64,000 bases of DNA, from assembly GCF_025698545.1 (NCBI RefSeq), contig NC_068569.1:3100001-3164000 (forward strand). Direction: 5' to 3'. Source of the DNA: Gossypium raimondii (Eukaryota; Streptophyta; Magnoliopsida; Malvales; Malvaceae). Below are positions 9,652-21,940 of this stretch, in pieces. Positions within the stretch are counted from its first letter, which is position 1, and every line of letters begins with the position of its first letter. Below the pieces are notes generated by a model. The model was not told the origin of the DNA and did no database searches. It saw only the letters and a program-made list of their open reading frames with translations. The position numbers and the translations under genes were made by a program.

Positions 9652-12600
9652 TTATTTCAGGTTAACCCTAAAACTAGGTTTAGAATATAAAAACATTTTA
9701 AACATTCCGCCAAACAGGGTTGGCATTATAATTCTCGCCTCTTTCTTGCTAAGATTTTTCTTTTTAGTACGCTCTACAAGAGACAGATGAGATGAATCAG
9801 GGCTCAGCGATGGGTGGATTACGGATCCTTCTTCCCTGATAAACAGAGCAATGAAAAAGCCTTCTTTGTCCTCACCCGGGTCAGTCCGGAGCAAATGTTC
9901 AACTACAAAGCAATAACGCAGCGGAATTTTAACTAATTAATACACACCAAATACCAATGTCCAAAAAGCAGCCAATCACAGACATGGATATTGTGGGGAT
10001 AAATCATCAACTTACAGCCTTCTAGAACCGGAAGACCACGACGGTGCCACTGGGGAAAAGGTGTTGCTAGTCGAAAACCATGAGATGCAGCAAGGGGTAA
10101 AATAGACTTGACAACATCTTCATTTTCAATTTGGTGGATGGAACAAGTGCTGTAGACTATTCTCTCAACTTGGGGAACTGTCGTTGAGAATGTAAAACAT
10201 ATAATCAGCCCATAATTTAAATGCCACATAAATAAAAGCATGAAACATATATATACTTAACAGCACAGTGCATGTGTTAGCGCTTTCTTTTGAAAGGCGG
10301 CCAGCTTGGTAAGTCTCTCTGTTTCATCAACATTTGCTGATTGACCTGAATAATTTAATATGCAGATAAGAGAGAAAACAAGGAGCAATTTGGACAGAGT
10401 TAAAATCTATGAACAGCATAATGTTCACATTGTAATGAAATAATAGTAACTGCAAAACTCATTTGATAATAAATACTTAAATAGGAAACTAACTTGGTAT
10501 GACAATATAAGTAATACCAAATAAGAAGTTCGCATCAGTAACACTTGCTTCTAGAAAGTTTTATGATTGAATAGATGCACATAATTACCTTAATCACTAA
10601 AAAAAACTAAGAAAGGAAGCTATTACCACACTACAAAGATGCACATAATTACCCGCAGCATGAGATGGAAGCAGATGGTCCAATCTCTCAGCAACTGTAC
10701 CAGATCCAGAGCAGGAAGGATCTAAAAGAATGGCACGCACCTGCAACGTCAATTTGCTTGAGAACTTGAAGAATAAGTAAGACTGTAGCATTAAAGAAGC
10801 TAGAGGAGAAAGACATTTGATGTTTAAAACTAGTGAATGGAACTTGACACACTGCTGAGGTGAGCTGCTTATGCTTCAATTGAAAGAACAACCGGCTAAC
10901 AAAAGAGCCATGCAACTAAAACTCATTTAGTCTCTACTTCTGAGACTCAAACAAGTTTAAGTATTGCACAAACATCTGCCTTTTGAAAAAGGCATGTCTA
11001 ACCTATTTTAACTCAGGACACAAACGAGTGCATGCTTACCTTGGAGTATGGAGGATCTTTTGGGTCTAAGCTTAGAAAATCGCTATGAAAAACTTCAATA
11101 TCTACAACCAATTAAGAATAACATACCACAGCAAAAATTTTCATTCAGAAGCGAGGATGATGATTAACAACATATGCGAGGAGTTGACTGAAATGAAAAC
11201 AAATAATTATAAAACAAGGATAACAGGAAAAGAATGCTTTACAATGAGAACAGATTTTAAGTTGTATATAGCAGGCTATTCCATGATGAAAACCAGTGTT
11301 ATATAGAATAAGAGTAGTCCTTAAATAGACAAATCTAAACAATCAAAAGATATTTGCAAGGATACTACATGCGCCAGATAGTCTGACAGTGTCTGCTAAA
11401 CGTTTTATCCTTTCCTTGTTCAGTTCACAGGCTATGACCTTTCCTTTCCCTCTCATAAGAGCAGCGAGATGGACAGTTTTATTCCCTGGAGCTGCACATG
11501 CATCAAGAACCTTCACAGAAATATGGAAGTAAGCATGCTATAAATAGCTGCCAACATCAAACTCAAGCAGGAAACTTATGAATATCTACCACACAACCAA
11601 AACGAATCTGCATGGGTACAGAATATTTATATAGTCACAAAGTAAGGATGACTCGATATACCATGTACAACATAAAAATGATAAAATAACAATTTCTCTA
11701 GCGAGAAGACTTGGTAAACAATCAATGTCTGATGACCATTAACTAACCTCCCATCCTGGTTCAGGATCAAGAGCCGCTGCCACCATAGAACTTGCTTTCC
11801 CCTGTATGATTGCAAATTTGAATCAAACAAAAAAACTAAAAAAATTTGAGAAACTGCTATTAGTGCATAGTAACAATATTCCAACAGTAGACAACTATAA
11901 TAGTCGCTCATTTATGAACTTATTAATGACTTACTTGCATAAACACACTTCCATTCATGACCAAAGGGTGATCATGAAGATCACATTTTGGTGGGAGTTT
12001 TAACAAGTCAGGGACCAGGTCATCTTTCTCCACCTATTAAGAAAATGAAAAGTTTTAACAAAATAACACACAAAAAAAACTGACTTCGAAAAGTAGACAC
12101 AGATTAGAGATATCAGCAAAGTAAAAACATAAGAAAGAAAAAGAAGAGGTAACCAGACCTGCAACCATGGACTTTTTATTAAATATATGATAAGAATAAG
12201 CAGCAAAGAGAAAGGTAAGAACGGTTGCTTTAGAGATTACTCTATATTACATAAAACATTCAAAATAATGCATGACACCCCACTAAGGTTTAGCTTTAGC
12301 GTAGGTTGCAAAAGTACCATGTATTGTTTCCTCAATTCAATTAAGGCAGAATCAACATCCAGTTTAAGTGTGTTGACACGAACATATCGTGGTTTTGAAA
12401 CATCTGCAACACATTTATGCTACGCATCAAGTAACGAAAGAATGACACACTTGGATGTAAGAAAACATCTTACTTAACACATACCAGGAGTTTGGTAATG
12501 GTCTAACAAATCTTCAATGCGCTTCATCTTTTTCCTCACCAAAAGCCGAGCTAAAGCAGACTGAAGAGAGACTTTTCTCTGTAGCAAAAATTTCTCCGCT

Positions 12601-13631
12601 TCACCAACAAATGAAATTTCCTAGAGATCAGAATCATTAGACGAGATTACCACAAGTACAACAAAAAGGACACACAACATTGGCAAAAATAGCATATAGA
12701 AGATGAAACCTTTAGCAAATAACTTCAAAACCATTCTATTAAAAAAGTCACTACAACTCCTCAGCATAGCTCACTCCCTCACATGAACTCAGTGAGACAA
12801 CCTTAGAAATTCAGGAATTCTGAGGAAAGAAAGGTAAACAATATCATATTCACTTTTTTCAAATTTGAAATAAAAGTTCCTTCTTAGAAAGCATAAGATT
12901 CTTTGAGACACTAGACATAAAACGGCTTATCGTTAATTGCATAGAAAGTTCACATATTGTCTCGAGAAATGCAGAAAGTGAAAAGAAAATGTAAAAAATG
13001 GAAATGTGAAGCTAATGAAGATACAAAAAAATAAAAAATAAAAATACCTGACCAAAAAGAATATCATATGTGATTATATAAACCAATTCCACTTGCCTCT
13101 GCAACATCAAGATAATAATCAGAATTATCAAACACTTTACAAGGCAAATTCAGGAAAAACAAAAATCACTAAAACTCATAAATTTTTACCTTCCATCTAC
13201 TATTCAATATGTTAGCACCCTCCAGCACATCCTTAATGATAGGAAGATCTGAAAACAAGTCAACCCAAATGTGAAGCGTAAACCAAAAAAGAAAAAGAAG
13301 AAGAGCTATGTTAAATAAAGCTTCAAATGGTTCTGCTATTATCATCGAACAGAAACACTGATAGAAATAAAGAGAAGAATAAAGTTAAGTTACGTTTGAG
13401 GGTTTGACAAACGAGAGCGAAAGTAGCCTTCTTGTTCTTAATAGACGGGCTATAAACGAGGGACTTTATGGAGGCTACGGCTCGTCGATGAGCGTCTCCT
13501 TGAAGAACTGATCGCAGTACCTTGGCCGCCTCCCTCCTCGAGAAGTAAGCAGACCTCTCGGCGTTGCTCATTCGAGGCTTCTTCTTCTCGGCGGCTCCCG
13601 ATGATGGTTGCTTCGCCTTGAAACGGGCCAT
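9652..13631 (-). CDS. NSUN5: NSUN5-like 25S rRNA cytosine-C5 methyltransferase
   Basis: Thirteen coding exons (minus strand, first to last): 13394-13631, 13190-13248, 13048-13098, 12485-12620, 12318-12403, 11935-12033, 11748-11801, 11369-11510, 11040-11101, 10653-10740, 10265-10345, 10016-10177, 9652-9902. They total 1509 nt, 502 residues. Motif I is LDACAAPGNKT (SAM binding), followed by VIACELNKERIKRL; motif IV is LLDPSCSGSGT; motif VI is YSTCSIHQIENEDVV. The two conserved cysteines (DPSCS and STCS) are the release and nucleophile residues of the NOL1/NOP2/Sun family. Plant NSUN5 (AT5G26180) methylates a cytosine in nuclear-encoded 25S rRNA in the nucleolus. The exon ending at 10265 needs a GC donor (10263-10264) to stay in frame. 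A diverged piece of this gene is repeated at 25325-25940. Confidence 0.93.
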
Positions 13632-14926
13632 TGTTTGCAAGAGAGTGGGGAGAGCCTAGGAGGGAGCAAGCAAAGAAAGAAACCTCTGAAAATCCCACGA
13701 TCGGATTCAACTCGATCCAAAACGCACCGTTTCCTCATTGTGGAGCTAGGGCTCTCCACACCGGGCTGGGAAATAAGTTTCAAGCCCAAGTTTGACCCAA
13801 CAATCAATGCAGTGGGCTTGATTAGCCTCAAGGATCTGGATGTTGTGGTCACTGATATGGTCTCCATCACCAACAATTCCAGCCGTAACCAACCATAGAA
13901 AGGCCCATTAATCTATTTACATAATCCATAGGGCGTAAACCTGCACCTCCCTCCAAACTGAGAGAATCTTTTCCTGTAATAAATGGGATGTAGATAGTGG
14001 ACCACGTTGGAATCTAGTCATTGCTGACATACAGAACCGGGACCACCTATGGGGCCTGAAGTCACCTAATTGTAAGTCCAACTGCATTTTGGGGACAAGT
14101 TTGTAAGTTTAATATTTTTTAAGATTGCTTTAAAATAATATTATAAATTAATAATTAAAATTAAATTTTAAAATAATAAAATTTATTTAAATATTATTAA
14201 AAAATAACATTACAATTTGCAAATATCTAATGAGCTTCGAAAGCTCTTTTCCAAAAAGGAAGCTTGGAAGGAAAAAAATTTTAAAAGCACACTTTGTGTA
14301 AAGGACTAGGAAGAAATAAGGAGTGGCGGCGCCCGCACAAGTTTTAAAATTAAAAATTATAAAATAAAAAGAAATTTAATTGAAGTTGAAAATATTAAAT
14401 ACTTTTACCTTTTGTTTTTAAATTAATACTAAAAATAACATGTATTGATTGAATGACAAATGATTGATGGTTGAGGAAAGAAAGTGTGAAAATTGATTTT
14501 AGAAAGCCGATTTCCTTTTCCATTATAAAAGTATGTATTAGTTAGATAATTAATATATAATGAGCATTAGCATGGAACGTTTTCCGCATAATGACAAATT
14601 AAGCTTTTAAAATTGATATATATATTTAAATTAAAGTTGGTTAAAATTTAAACTTAGGGCCGAAGTTAAATTTTTTTTAAGGGCGAAATTAAATTGTAAT
14701 TTTATGATAGTAAAATTATATTTTCATCATTTTAATAGTCTCTATCTTTATAGTTTTTAAAGGATTAATCAAAATTTTATTATTTTTAGGGGAGGTCAAA
14801 GTGCAATTTTACCTTTACTAATTTAAAATTTTAAAAATTTCAAAAAAGCCTAAATGAAAAAATTTTCATTCTAAGGGGGCCGGGGCCCCTGCCAACCCCT
14901 GGTTTCTCCCCTGATTTAACCGTCAA
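13632..14926. other. NSUN5-like promoter and repeat-derived spacer
   Basis: From 13632 to about 13900 is the upstream region of NSUN5. AT-rich DNA follows. About 14655-14915 resembles the low-GC MITE at 25460-25679, sharing segments such as TAATTTAAAATTTTAAAA and GCCAACCCCTGGTTTC. No gene seen. Confidence 0.5.
14655..14915. repeat. Degenerate member of the CCAGCCCCT-type MITE family
   Basis: Long stretches are alignable by eye with 25460-25679: a GGGGTCGAAATTAAATT-like start, AATAGTCT...TCTTTATA, TTTTTAGGGG...TCAAA, and an end near CTGCCAACCCCTGG. The outer terminal repeats are not clear in this copy. Confidence 0.5.
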
Positions 14927-16704
14927 TGTCACAATACGATTTTGGGCCTAGTTAGAACAGTAGTTTCGGGACCATAAATCCAACGAGAAAAAATTTATTC
15001 TTATTATATTTTTATGGTCTACAATTTCACGGAATAATTTCATGAAAATTTTGTTCGAAAATTTCGACGTTTGAGCACTCAATTTAATAAAAAGGACTAA
15101 ATGTAAAAAGTGCAAAAATTGAGTTCTACATGTTAGAAGTGTCCAATTGTTATGAAATTTTAAATTGGAGATCCTTATATGGTAATTAGACCATTTGTTA
15201 AGTTGATGGACAAAAATGGACATGGTTAGGCATGTTTCCAAAGTTTTTCATTAAGGGCATTTTAGTCATTTAGTATTTAAAATGAATTAAAAAAATTAAA
15301 AGCCAATTTTTGTCCATCTTCAAGCTAGGGGCTGAAATGTGCATGGAGAAACCATGGCTAGGGTTTTTCAAGCTTCGAAGCTCGATTGTAAGTTCGTTCT
15401 ATCCTCGTTTTTAATGATTTTCACGTTTTTGAAATCCTTGTAACATGATTTATTTATTTCTACCATTTATTTGAGATATGATGAAGGTCTAAGTTTTGAC
15501 CCATGTTAGAAATTTGTGTATTTTGATGGTAAATGGTAGATTATGCATGTTTATGGCTAGAATGATTTCGAAATCCCCTGTTCTGACTTTGGAAAATCAT
15601 TAAAAATTGTACAAAAATAATTATGGGATAAACTTTATATGTTTAGAATCCTGAATGAGTCTATTTTCAAAACAAACAAACGATAACATTATTTGAATTC
15701 TGTACTATGAAATAATTAATTTTAGTGAAGAAGGGTCAGAACTGTAGAGCAGTGAAACAGGGAAAACTTTAAACAATAAACTGTACTTATTGACTAAGCC
15801 AAAAATTTTGAAAATTTTATGGCAAAAAGATATGTGAGTCTAGTTTCAAGAAAAATTAACGGGTCTTAATTTGGAGCTCGGTAGCTCGAGATATAAATAA
15901 ATTAGTGACTCATACTCAGACAGACAGTTTGAATTTACATACAAGAAAATAATGAAAGTATGGATAATGTTATTTAAGTGTGTTATACACATTAAGGATG
16001 TGGAATAGAGAGGAGGAGGAGGAAAATTGGAAAATATATGAATAATTTGTGTAAAATTGGCCATATGCTCGATTATGATTGATAAACGATGAAATAGAAA
16101 TAATGCTTATATTTGCGCGTGATTGGTCATGATTTAACATTTTGTGGGAAAATAAAGTTTCATAGTATGTGTGTATGATATATTTGGAATATGATTTGGC
16201 TTGAAGTAATGTCATGAATGGTTTATGAATTAACACATGTTGGTAAGTTTGATACATGAACAAATGTTGTACTCATCCATGCTTATAATGCTTATGCTAT
16301 ATGTTTATTTGGGTTAATATTTTTGGTGTACATGCTTAGGCTTTGGCCAAGTTGTGGTTGGATTATGCCATGTTAAACTTATAAGTTATGCATTGAGATG
16401 GTAAGTGCCTAAACGGAAATTGCTAGTGATAGGATTTGAAGTGTGAGCATGAGAAATTGTGAATTGAATAAAAAGAAATGAAGCATTGAATTGCACGAGT
16501 ATGTATCGGATCTCGTAGGCCCTATTTATTATGATTATAATATATTGAGGATATATTGTGAAGAATTATAAAAGCATGTTAATAATTTGAAAGTTTTAAT
16601 TTAGATGAAATTTTATAACTCGGTTCAATATGTTTACAAGTTTATGTGTTTTGGTAATGCCTCGTACCCTATTTCGGTGTCGAATACAAGTAAGGGGTGT
16701 TATA
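14927..16704. mobile_element. Solo LTR of a Gypsy-type retroelement (fossil)
   Basis: A 1778-bp segment starts TGTCACAATACG and ends GGGGTGTTATA. It is bounded by an identical 5-bp target duplication, GTCAA, at 14922-14926 and 16705-16709. No internal gag-pol region is present, so this is a lone LTR left by recombination between two LTRs. Sequence style, length and ends match LTRs I associate with Gossypium Gypsy elements; the family call is from memory. The matching target duplication suggests a fairly young to middle age. Confidence 0.8.
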
Positions 16705-16709
16705 GTCAA

Positions 16710-18261
16710 CTTTTCAAAAAGAATGGAATTATTTTTTAAAGAAAATATTAACTAAAATGTTAAAATTTTAAACATGAAAGCCCTATAACAATCCATGTGT
16801 ACTTTATACTATCTTTTTACAAACTTAACATTTTTAAAATTTTAATTTATTTTATAAAATTCAATTTTTTTGCTAATTTGACATTTAAGATAAATAATAT
16901 CATATCAAGATGTACACGTGGGTTGCCATGTACGTTGACACACCAACGCCATTAAAAAGTTAATGTTTTAATTAATATTTTATTAAAATATTATTTGACT
17001 CTATTTGAAAGATTAATAATAAATTTAGCTTTAAAAAATTAGAGCAAAATTGATAAAATATATAAACATTAAAGACTAATGGTACGTTTGTTTGGTGTAA
17101 AATATTTTACTAAAAATAATTTCTAGAAATTGAATTTATTTTCTGAAAAATCTTATACCTTTTGGTGTTTGGATAATTTTGAATAAAATAATCAAGAAAT
17201 CATTTTAATATTATATTTGTATTTAAATTAAATAATGATTATTAATGGTCCAATACAAATTAATTACATTCACTAACATAAGCATATATTTTAATTAAAA
17301 CATCTACTTCAAATTATCAATTTGAGCCATTACTAAACAATGTCATAATATTTTTTGGCCAAAGACAGAATATATAGAGAACTCAAACAAATGGAATAAA
17401 AAGACAGAATAAATTAGTACAATCAATCCCTGATACACCAAGCTACAGTCAACCAAGAAACAAATTTATTCAATGGTTAGGCACTTTTTAGGTGATTGAA
17501 ATTTTACTAATTTAAAATTTTAAAAGTTCTATATTATAGGATTTGGGCCCCTTCCACCCCTGTCAACGGTTAAGATTTGAACCTCTAAGCAAAACATCTG
17601 TCCAATCATCAACACCAACTCTACCATAAAACAACTACATAATCTGATGTTAATAAAAATAACAATGGAGCAACAATGTCTATAAACCTTCCACCTCATG
17701 AACCGCTTTAACACATCTACATGCCCACTTTGAACACCTTTAAAAAAATCAACAAATCATCTCTTTCAGTAAGTCTCCTTCGTTAGAAAATGCATAAGAT
17801 GTCACTCGGACACATTTCTTAGAAACAAACAACAATGCTTTCAAAATCATCAAAATTTTCATTAGTAAGTGAGCTAAAATAATACAAGGCTGTGAACTAG
17901 CTAAAAAAACACATAAATAATGCAAATACGCTCTGTACAAAACCAAGGTGTGTTGATTGGAGATGCAAGGAGAGGCGTTTGGCTGAGAGAGAATGAAGCA
18001 GAGAAAGGCATCTGAGAGAAGAAAGAATGGAGAAGCAAAACCACAAGTCCATTATATATATATATATATATATTTTGTCTAAAGAACATTTTACTACAAA
18101 ACACGCGAATTTTAGGTCCATTTGTAAAATATTTTACCTTCACTAAAAACATCGGATAAAGTGTTGCCGGTCTCATGTTTATTACCCATAGAATGGACTT
18201 TTGTCTGCCGTAAAATTAATTTAATTTTTTTAAAACAAAACCGCGATCAATCATTCTAACA
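16710..18261. other. AT-rich intergenic stretch with repeat remnants
   Basis: A further scrap of the CCAGCCCCT-type MITE is visible near 17489-17567. A (TA)n microsatellite is at 18053-18072. The segment starting at 17088 (GTTTGTTTGGTGTAAAATAT) looks like a MITE end, but I could not find its matching partner. No gene seen. Confidence 0.45.
18053..18072. repeat. (TA)n microsatellite
   Basis: About ten uninterrupted TA units. Confidence 0.9.
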
Positions 18262-18479
18262 TAACAGTGTGTTTGGTTCAGTGTAATAGGTAATCCATTA
18301 CGCCCCGATTACGCGTCTATTACATTAACGACCTATTCCGACATTTGGTTAGCTGTAATAGGTATTACGCGCGTATTACAATCCCGACCTAATCCTCAAA
18401 TTCCCTGCTTTTCTATTCCCTTCCCAACTCTCTGTTTTACCCACCCGACCCACCCGACCCTCTCCTTTTTCTGTCCTCA

Positions 18480-18596
18480 TCATTTCTCCTCGCCTGCCTT
18501 TACCGATTCTCTCTGTCGATCATTTTTTCCCTTTCATTTGTTGCAGCACGTTTGAAAGCCACTGCTTCATTTTTTTCTCTCGGTCTCGGCGTGAGG
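18480..18596 (+). pseudogene. Possible captured 5' leader exon
   Basis: A pyrimidine-rich, GC-richer block ends in CGTGAG followed by GTATGAATC at about 18597, which looks like a leader exon with a splice donor. It could be the 5' UTR exon of the PTI1-like fragment at 19836. This link is inferred only from order and spacing. Confidence 0.3.
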
Positions 18597-19835
18597 TATG
18601 AATCTTGAACTTTTCATTTTAGTTTTCTGTCTTTGCCTTGGATTGTGGCTGCTTTGCATGCTGATTTGTCTGTCTTTTCATTTCTTCATTTTTTCTATCG
18701 GTCTCTGTTTTCGCCGGCTTCACTGTCTCAGATCTTCAGTTCAACTAATAGGCAGAGTCTCTTTTTGAACTGATTGCTTCACTTCATCGTCCCCAAATTT
18801 CAGGTGGTATTTCCATTATATGGATGTGTATATATATTATTTTCGTTTGGATGCTTTTGATTGACATGCAAACGGGTCAATGTAATTAGGTGATTTTCGG
18901 TACTCACGAAACTGTTTGATTTTTTAAAACTGTGATAAATAAATAAATAAAAAGGTTGTTGAATGCTGTGTTTGACTGGCCTTTTATGCGTAATCTTATA
19001 AGCTATACATTTGGTGAGTGGTTGATCTGTTTGATAGAGTGATTTAACTTGGATATCTGTGCTTCGTTTTACTGGGGAGAGTTTATTGAATAGAATTTCT
19101 CATAATATATCGATTTTAAGTAGTAGGGGAACTTTTAGGTATTTAAAGCGGGTGAAATTGTAGATTTGGGCATTTTCGTTTTATGAAAAGTTGTGGCTAA
19201 AAGCCTTACCAAACTTTGTTTCCAATGATTTCAAGTTGATTGTGAGCAATACTGCCCTGTGGTTTCTTTTGATGTTTCCGCATGCCAGGCTGCATTTTGA
19301 TAACCCAATGAAAGTTTAACTCAACTCACCTCTCATTTCATAGGATATTATGTTTGAGAATGAAATGCCGCAATTTCATGAGTTTATGGAATTGATCTCA
19401 TATGCATACCTGGAATAGTTTTTTTTTTTCCTTTCATTTCTTTCTGCTCTTATGCAAAACAAATGGGAGTTTGCTTTATAGCATGTTATTTGATTCAAGG
19501 ACAAATATTATATAACAAGATATGTTATCTGGTTTGCCAGACTAAAGAAATGCTCCACATGGACACAATGAAAAGACTTCCAGTTCTGTAATATCTGGAC
19601 TACAAACTAGCAGATTGTGAAAAAACTAAATGCATTTTACTTCTGCAGTTTTTCCTGGAAATTGCTTTCATCTATCTAACCTAATATTTGTGCTCTGCGT
19701 ATTTGCTGGAGTGCAGTTTTGCGGTTTCTATATAAGAAATCTGTTTTTCTTTTTTGATAGTTGTACTCACAGATATTCTTCCTTGAATTCCTAGATTTGG
19801 ATCTTGCAAATTAGAGATAATTCGCAAGAGGAACT

Positions 19836-19877
19836 ATGAGTTGCTTTGGCTGTTGTGAAGAGGATGGCATCTTGTGA
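19836..19877 (+). pseudogene. PTI1-like kinase N-terminal fragment inside the TIR element
   Basis: An ATG opens MSCFGCCEEDG and then meets a stop after 13 codons. MSCF-CCEED is the very conserved, acylated N-terminus of plant PTI1-like receptor-like cytoplasmic kinases. The rest of the kinase does not follow, so this is a captured fragment rather than a gene. The leader just before it has no repeats. The call rests on about ten residues and is therefore moderate. Confidence 0.5.
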
Positions 19878-20149
19878 CAAAATTTGCAAATTTTATGCTC
19901 TTGGGTTGTTTTTACATTTAAATCATATGGCATATTATATTTATGGTTTAGGGATACTGCCTTTGAGTCTTCTTTTTTTGGTTTGATATGGCCAGTTCTA
20001 GTTGCTGGAGTGCAGACCTGCGCCAGGCTCCATGCCTGATTGTTCTTGCTTATTCTTCATTGTAATGAAATTATAACTAAAACTTTAATTGAGGTACAAA
20101 GCTATTGGACTAGTTTGAATTGTATCTAGTTTGTAAATGAAAAACTCAG

Positions 20150-20446
20150 ATGTTTGCTTCTAAGATGGGGTTCCCTCCTGATGAAAATTTGATCAAGGAA
20201 AGCGAGGAAAAGCTAGGCAAAGTTCTGGATATTTATGAGGAGAGGCTGTCAAAGAACAAGTACTTGGCTGGTGATTTCTTCAGCCTTGTTGACCTGAGCC
20301 ACCTGCCATTTACTCAGTACTTGGTGGGTCAAATGGGAAAGGAATACATGACAACCAGCAGGAAGCATGTGAGTGCTTGGTGGGATGATATTAGCAGCAG
20401 ACCGTCCTGGCAGAAGGTTCTCCAGCTCTATGCTCCTCCTTTCTAA
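20150..20446 (+). pseudogene. GSTF: Phi-class glutathione S-transferase, C-terminal fragment
   Basis: A 98-residue open frame matches the C-terminal helical domain of phi-class GSTs. It includes KVLDIYEERLSKNKYLAGDFF, with the LAGD and DLSHLPFTQYL motifs, and ends SAWWDDISSRPSWQKVL, the family's usual C-terminus. Full-length GSTFs are about 215 residues. The thioredoxin-like N-terminal domain that binds glutathione, normally in exons 1-2 and the start of exon 3, is absent for more than 1.8 kb upstream. The fragment begins inside the usual exon 3, so it cannot make an active enzyme alone. It lies within the TIR element at 18265-22200. The frame is intact, so capture may be recent or the frame may be retained. 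Confidence 0.8.
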
Positions 20447-20806
20447 GAATTGAAAATGATGCAATCTGGGGATGGGGTCTTTTTAATGAAGTCTGCTTTG
20501 TTGTTTAGCAGTTTGGTTTGGTTTGGGGTCTGGTCTTTGACTGTTTTAAGAGGCCAACTAGTTATCCTATGTTAGTTATACTTACAATAAAATGTTGGTA
20601 GGGGTAGGGGTTACAGTTATCGTTTTGTTTGCCTATGTTTGATATTATGAATAAAGATGAAGAAATCATGGAGATATCAAAGAGAATCAAGTGCACAATT
20701 GAATGTGCTTCAAAGGCAAATTTTTTCTTTTATTTTCTATGGTTTTATTACTTATTGATTTTCTTTTTGTTGGTTTAAATCTTCGAAATAATTGTCCAAA
20801 AGGTTT

Positions 20807-20936
20807 TGGTAGTATTGGCATTGGCATCAATAAAAGTTTGAGCTTACTATGAGTATAATTTGAACCCAAATGTGGTAGTGTTGGCATTGGCATTAATAAA
20901 ATTTGAGCTTACTATGAGTATAATTTGAGCTCAAAT
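20807..20936. repeat. Tandem duplication of a 65-bp unit
   Basis: 20807-20871 and 20873-20936 are near-identical. Both carry TTGGCATTGGCATYAATAAA and GAGCTTACTATGAGTATAAT. They lie just after the GST fragment's 3' sequence. Confidence 0.85.
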
Positions 20937-21460
20937 CACATTTATGATCACCCAAATCATATTTGAGGTGATAAATACTTTATCCATCAAGTTAATACTG
21001 AGGTTCAAGTTAATTATGGTGTTTATTTATTGTTAATAATTTATACAAACTTATGATTATAAGTAGTGTAAAAAGGTAAATTATTTACTATGATATCAAA
21101 CAAGTGAAGTGGCTTATTATAAGTTAATTATGTTTATGCGAATATAATTCTCAAGTTATATTATGATTTTAGTAAATTCATGTAAGAATATTTATTATTA
21201 AGAATTTTATGAAATTATATATCATTATTAAATTATATTTAATATTAATTATTTTAAATTATATAAATTCATATAAGAATATTTATTATCAAGAGTTTTA
21301 TGAAATTATATATTATTATTAAATTATATTTAATAATAATTATATTAAACTATACAAATTCATTTAAGAAAATTTATTAGTAATAATTATTTTAAATTTT
21401 ATTAAATCATATATTTTAATTAAAATATATTTAATAATAATTATTTCAAATTATATTTTA

Positions 21461-21940
21461 TAGTATCATATATTATGATTTTAAGTAAATTCATATAAGA
21501 ATATTGATTATTTAGAATTTTATTAAATCATATATTTTAATTAAAATATATTTAATAATAATTATTTCAAATTATATTTTATAGTATCATATATTATGAT
21601 TTTAAGTAAATTCATATAAGAATATTGATTATTTAGAATTTTATTAAATCATATATTTTAATTAAAATATATTTAATAATAATTATTTCAAATTATATTT
21701 TATAGTATCATATATTATGATTTTAGTAAATTCATATAAGAATATTGATTATTAAGAATTTTATTAAATCATATATTTTAATTAAAATATATTTAATAAT
21801 AATTATGTTAAATTATATTTTATAGTATCATATATTATGATTTGAGTAAATTCATATAAGAATATTGATTATTAAGAATTTTATTAAATTATATATTTTA
21901 ATTAAAATATATTTAATAATAATTATGTTAAAATATGATT
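21461..21940. repeat. 121-bp AT-rich tandem array, about four units
   Basis: The start TAGTATCATATATTATGATT recurs at 21461, 21582, 21703 and 21823, giving a 120-121 bp period with few differences. The preceding 21150-21460 contains more diverged units built from the same words (AAATTCATATAAGAATATT, ATATTTAATAATAATTAT), so the array is younger at its right side. Confidence 0.9.

Noticed and set aside
13608-13898. Plus-strand open frame over the NSUN5 start
   Set aside because: It overlaps the NSUN5 first exon in antisense and has no family features.
17570-17670. GGTTAAGATTTGAACCTC, which resembles a tRNA T-arm in reverse
   Set aside because: No acceptor stem, anticodon arm or A box in register; it looks like part of a repeat.
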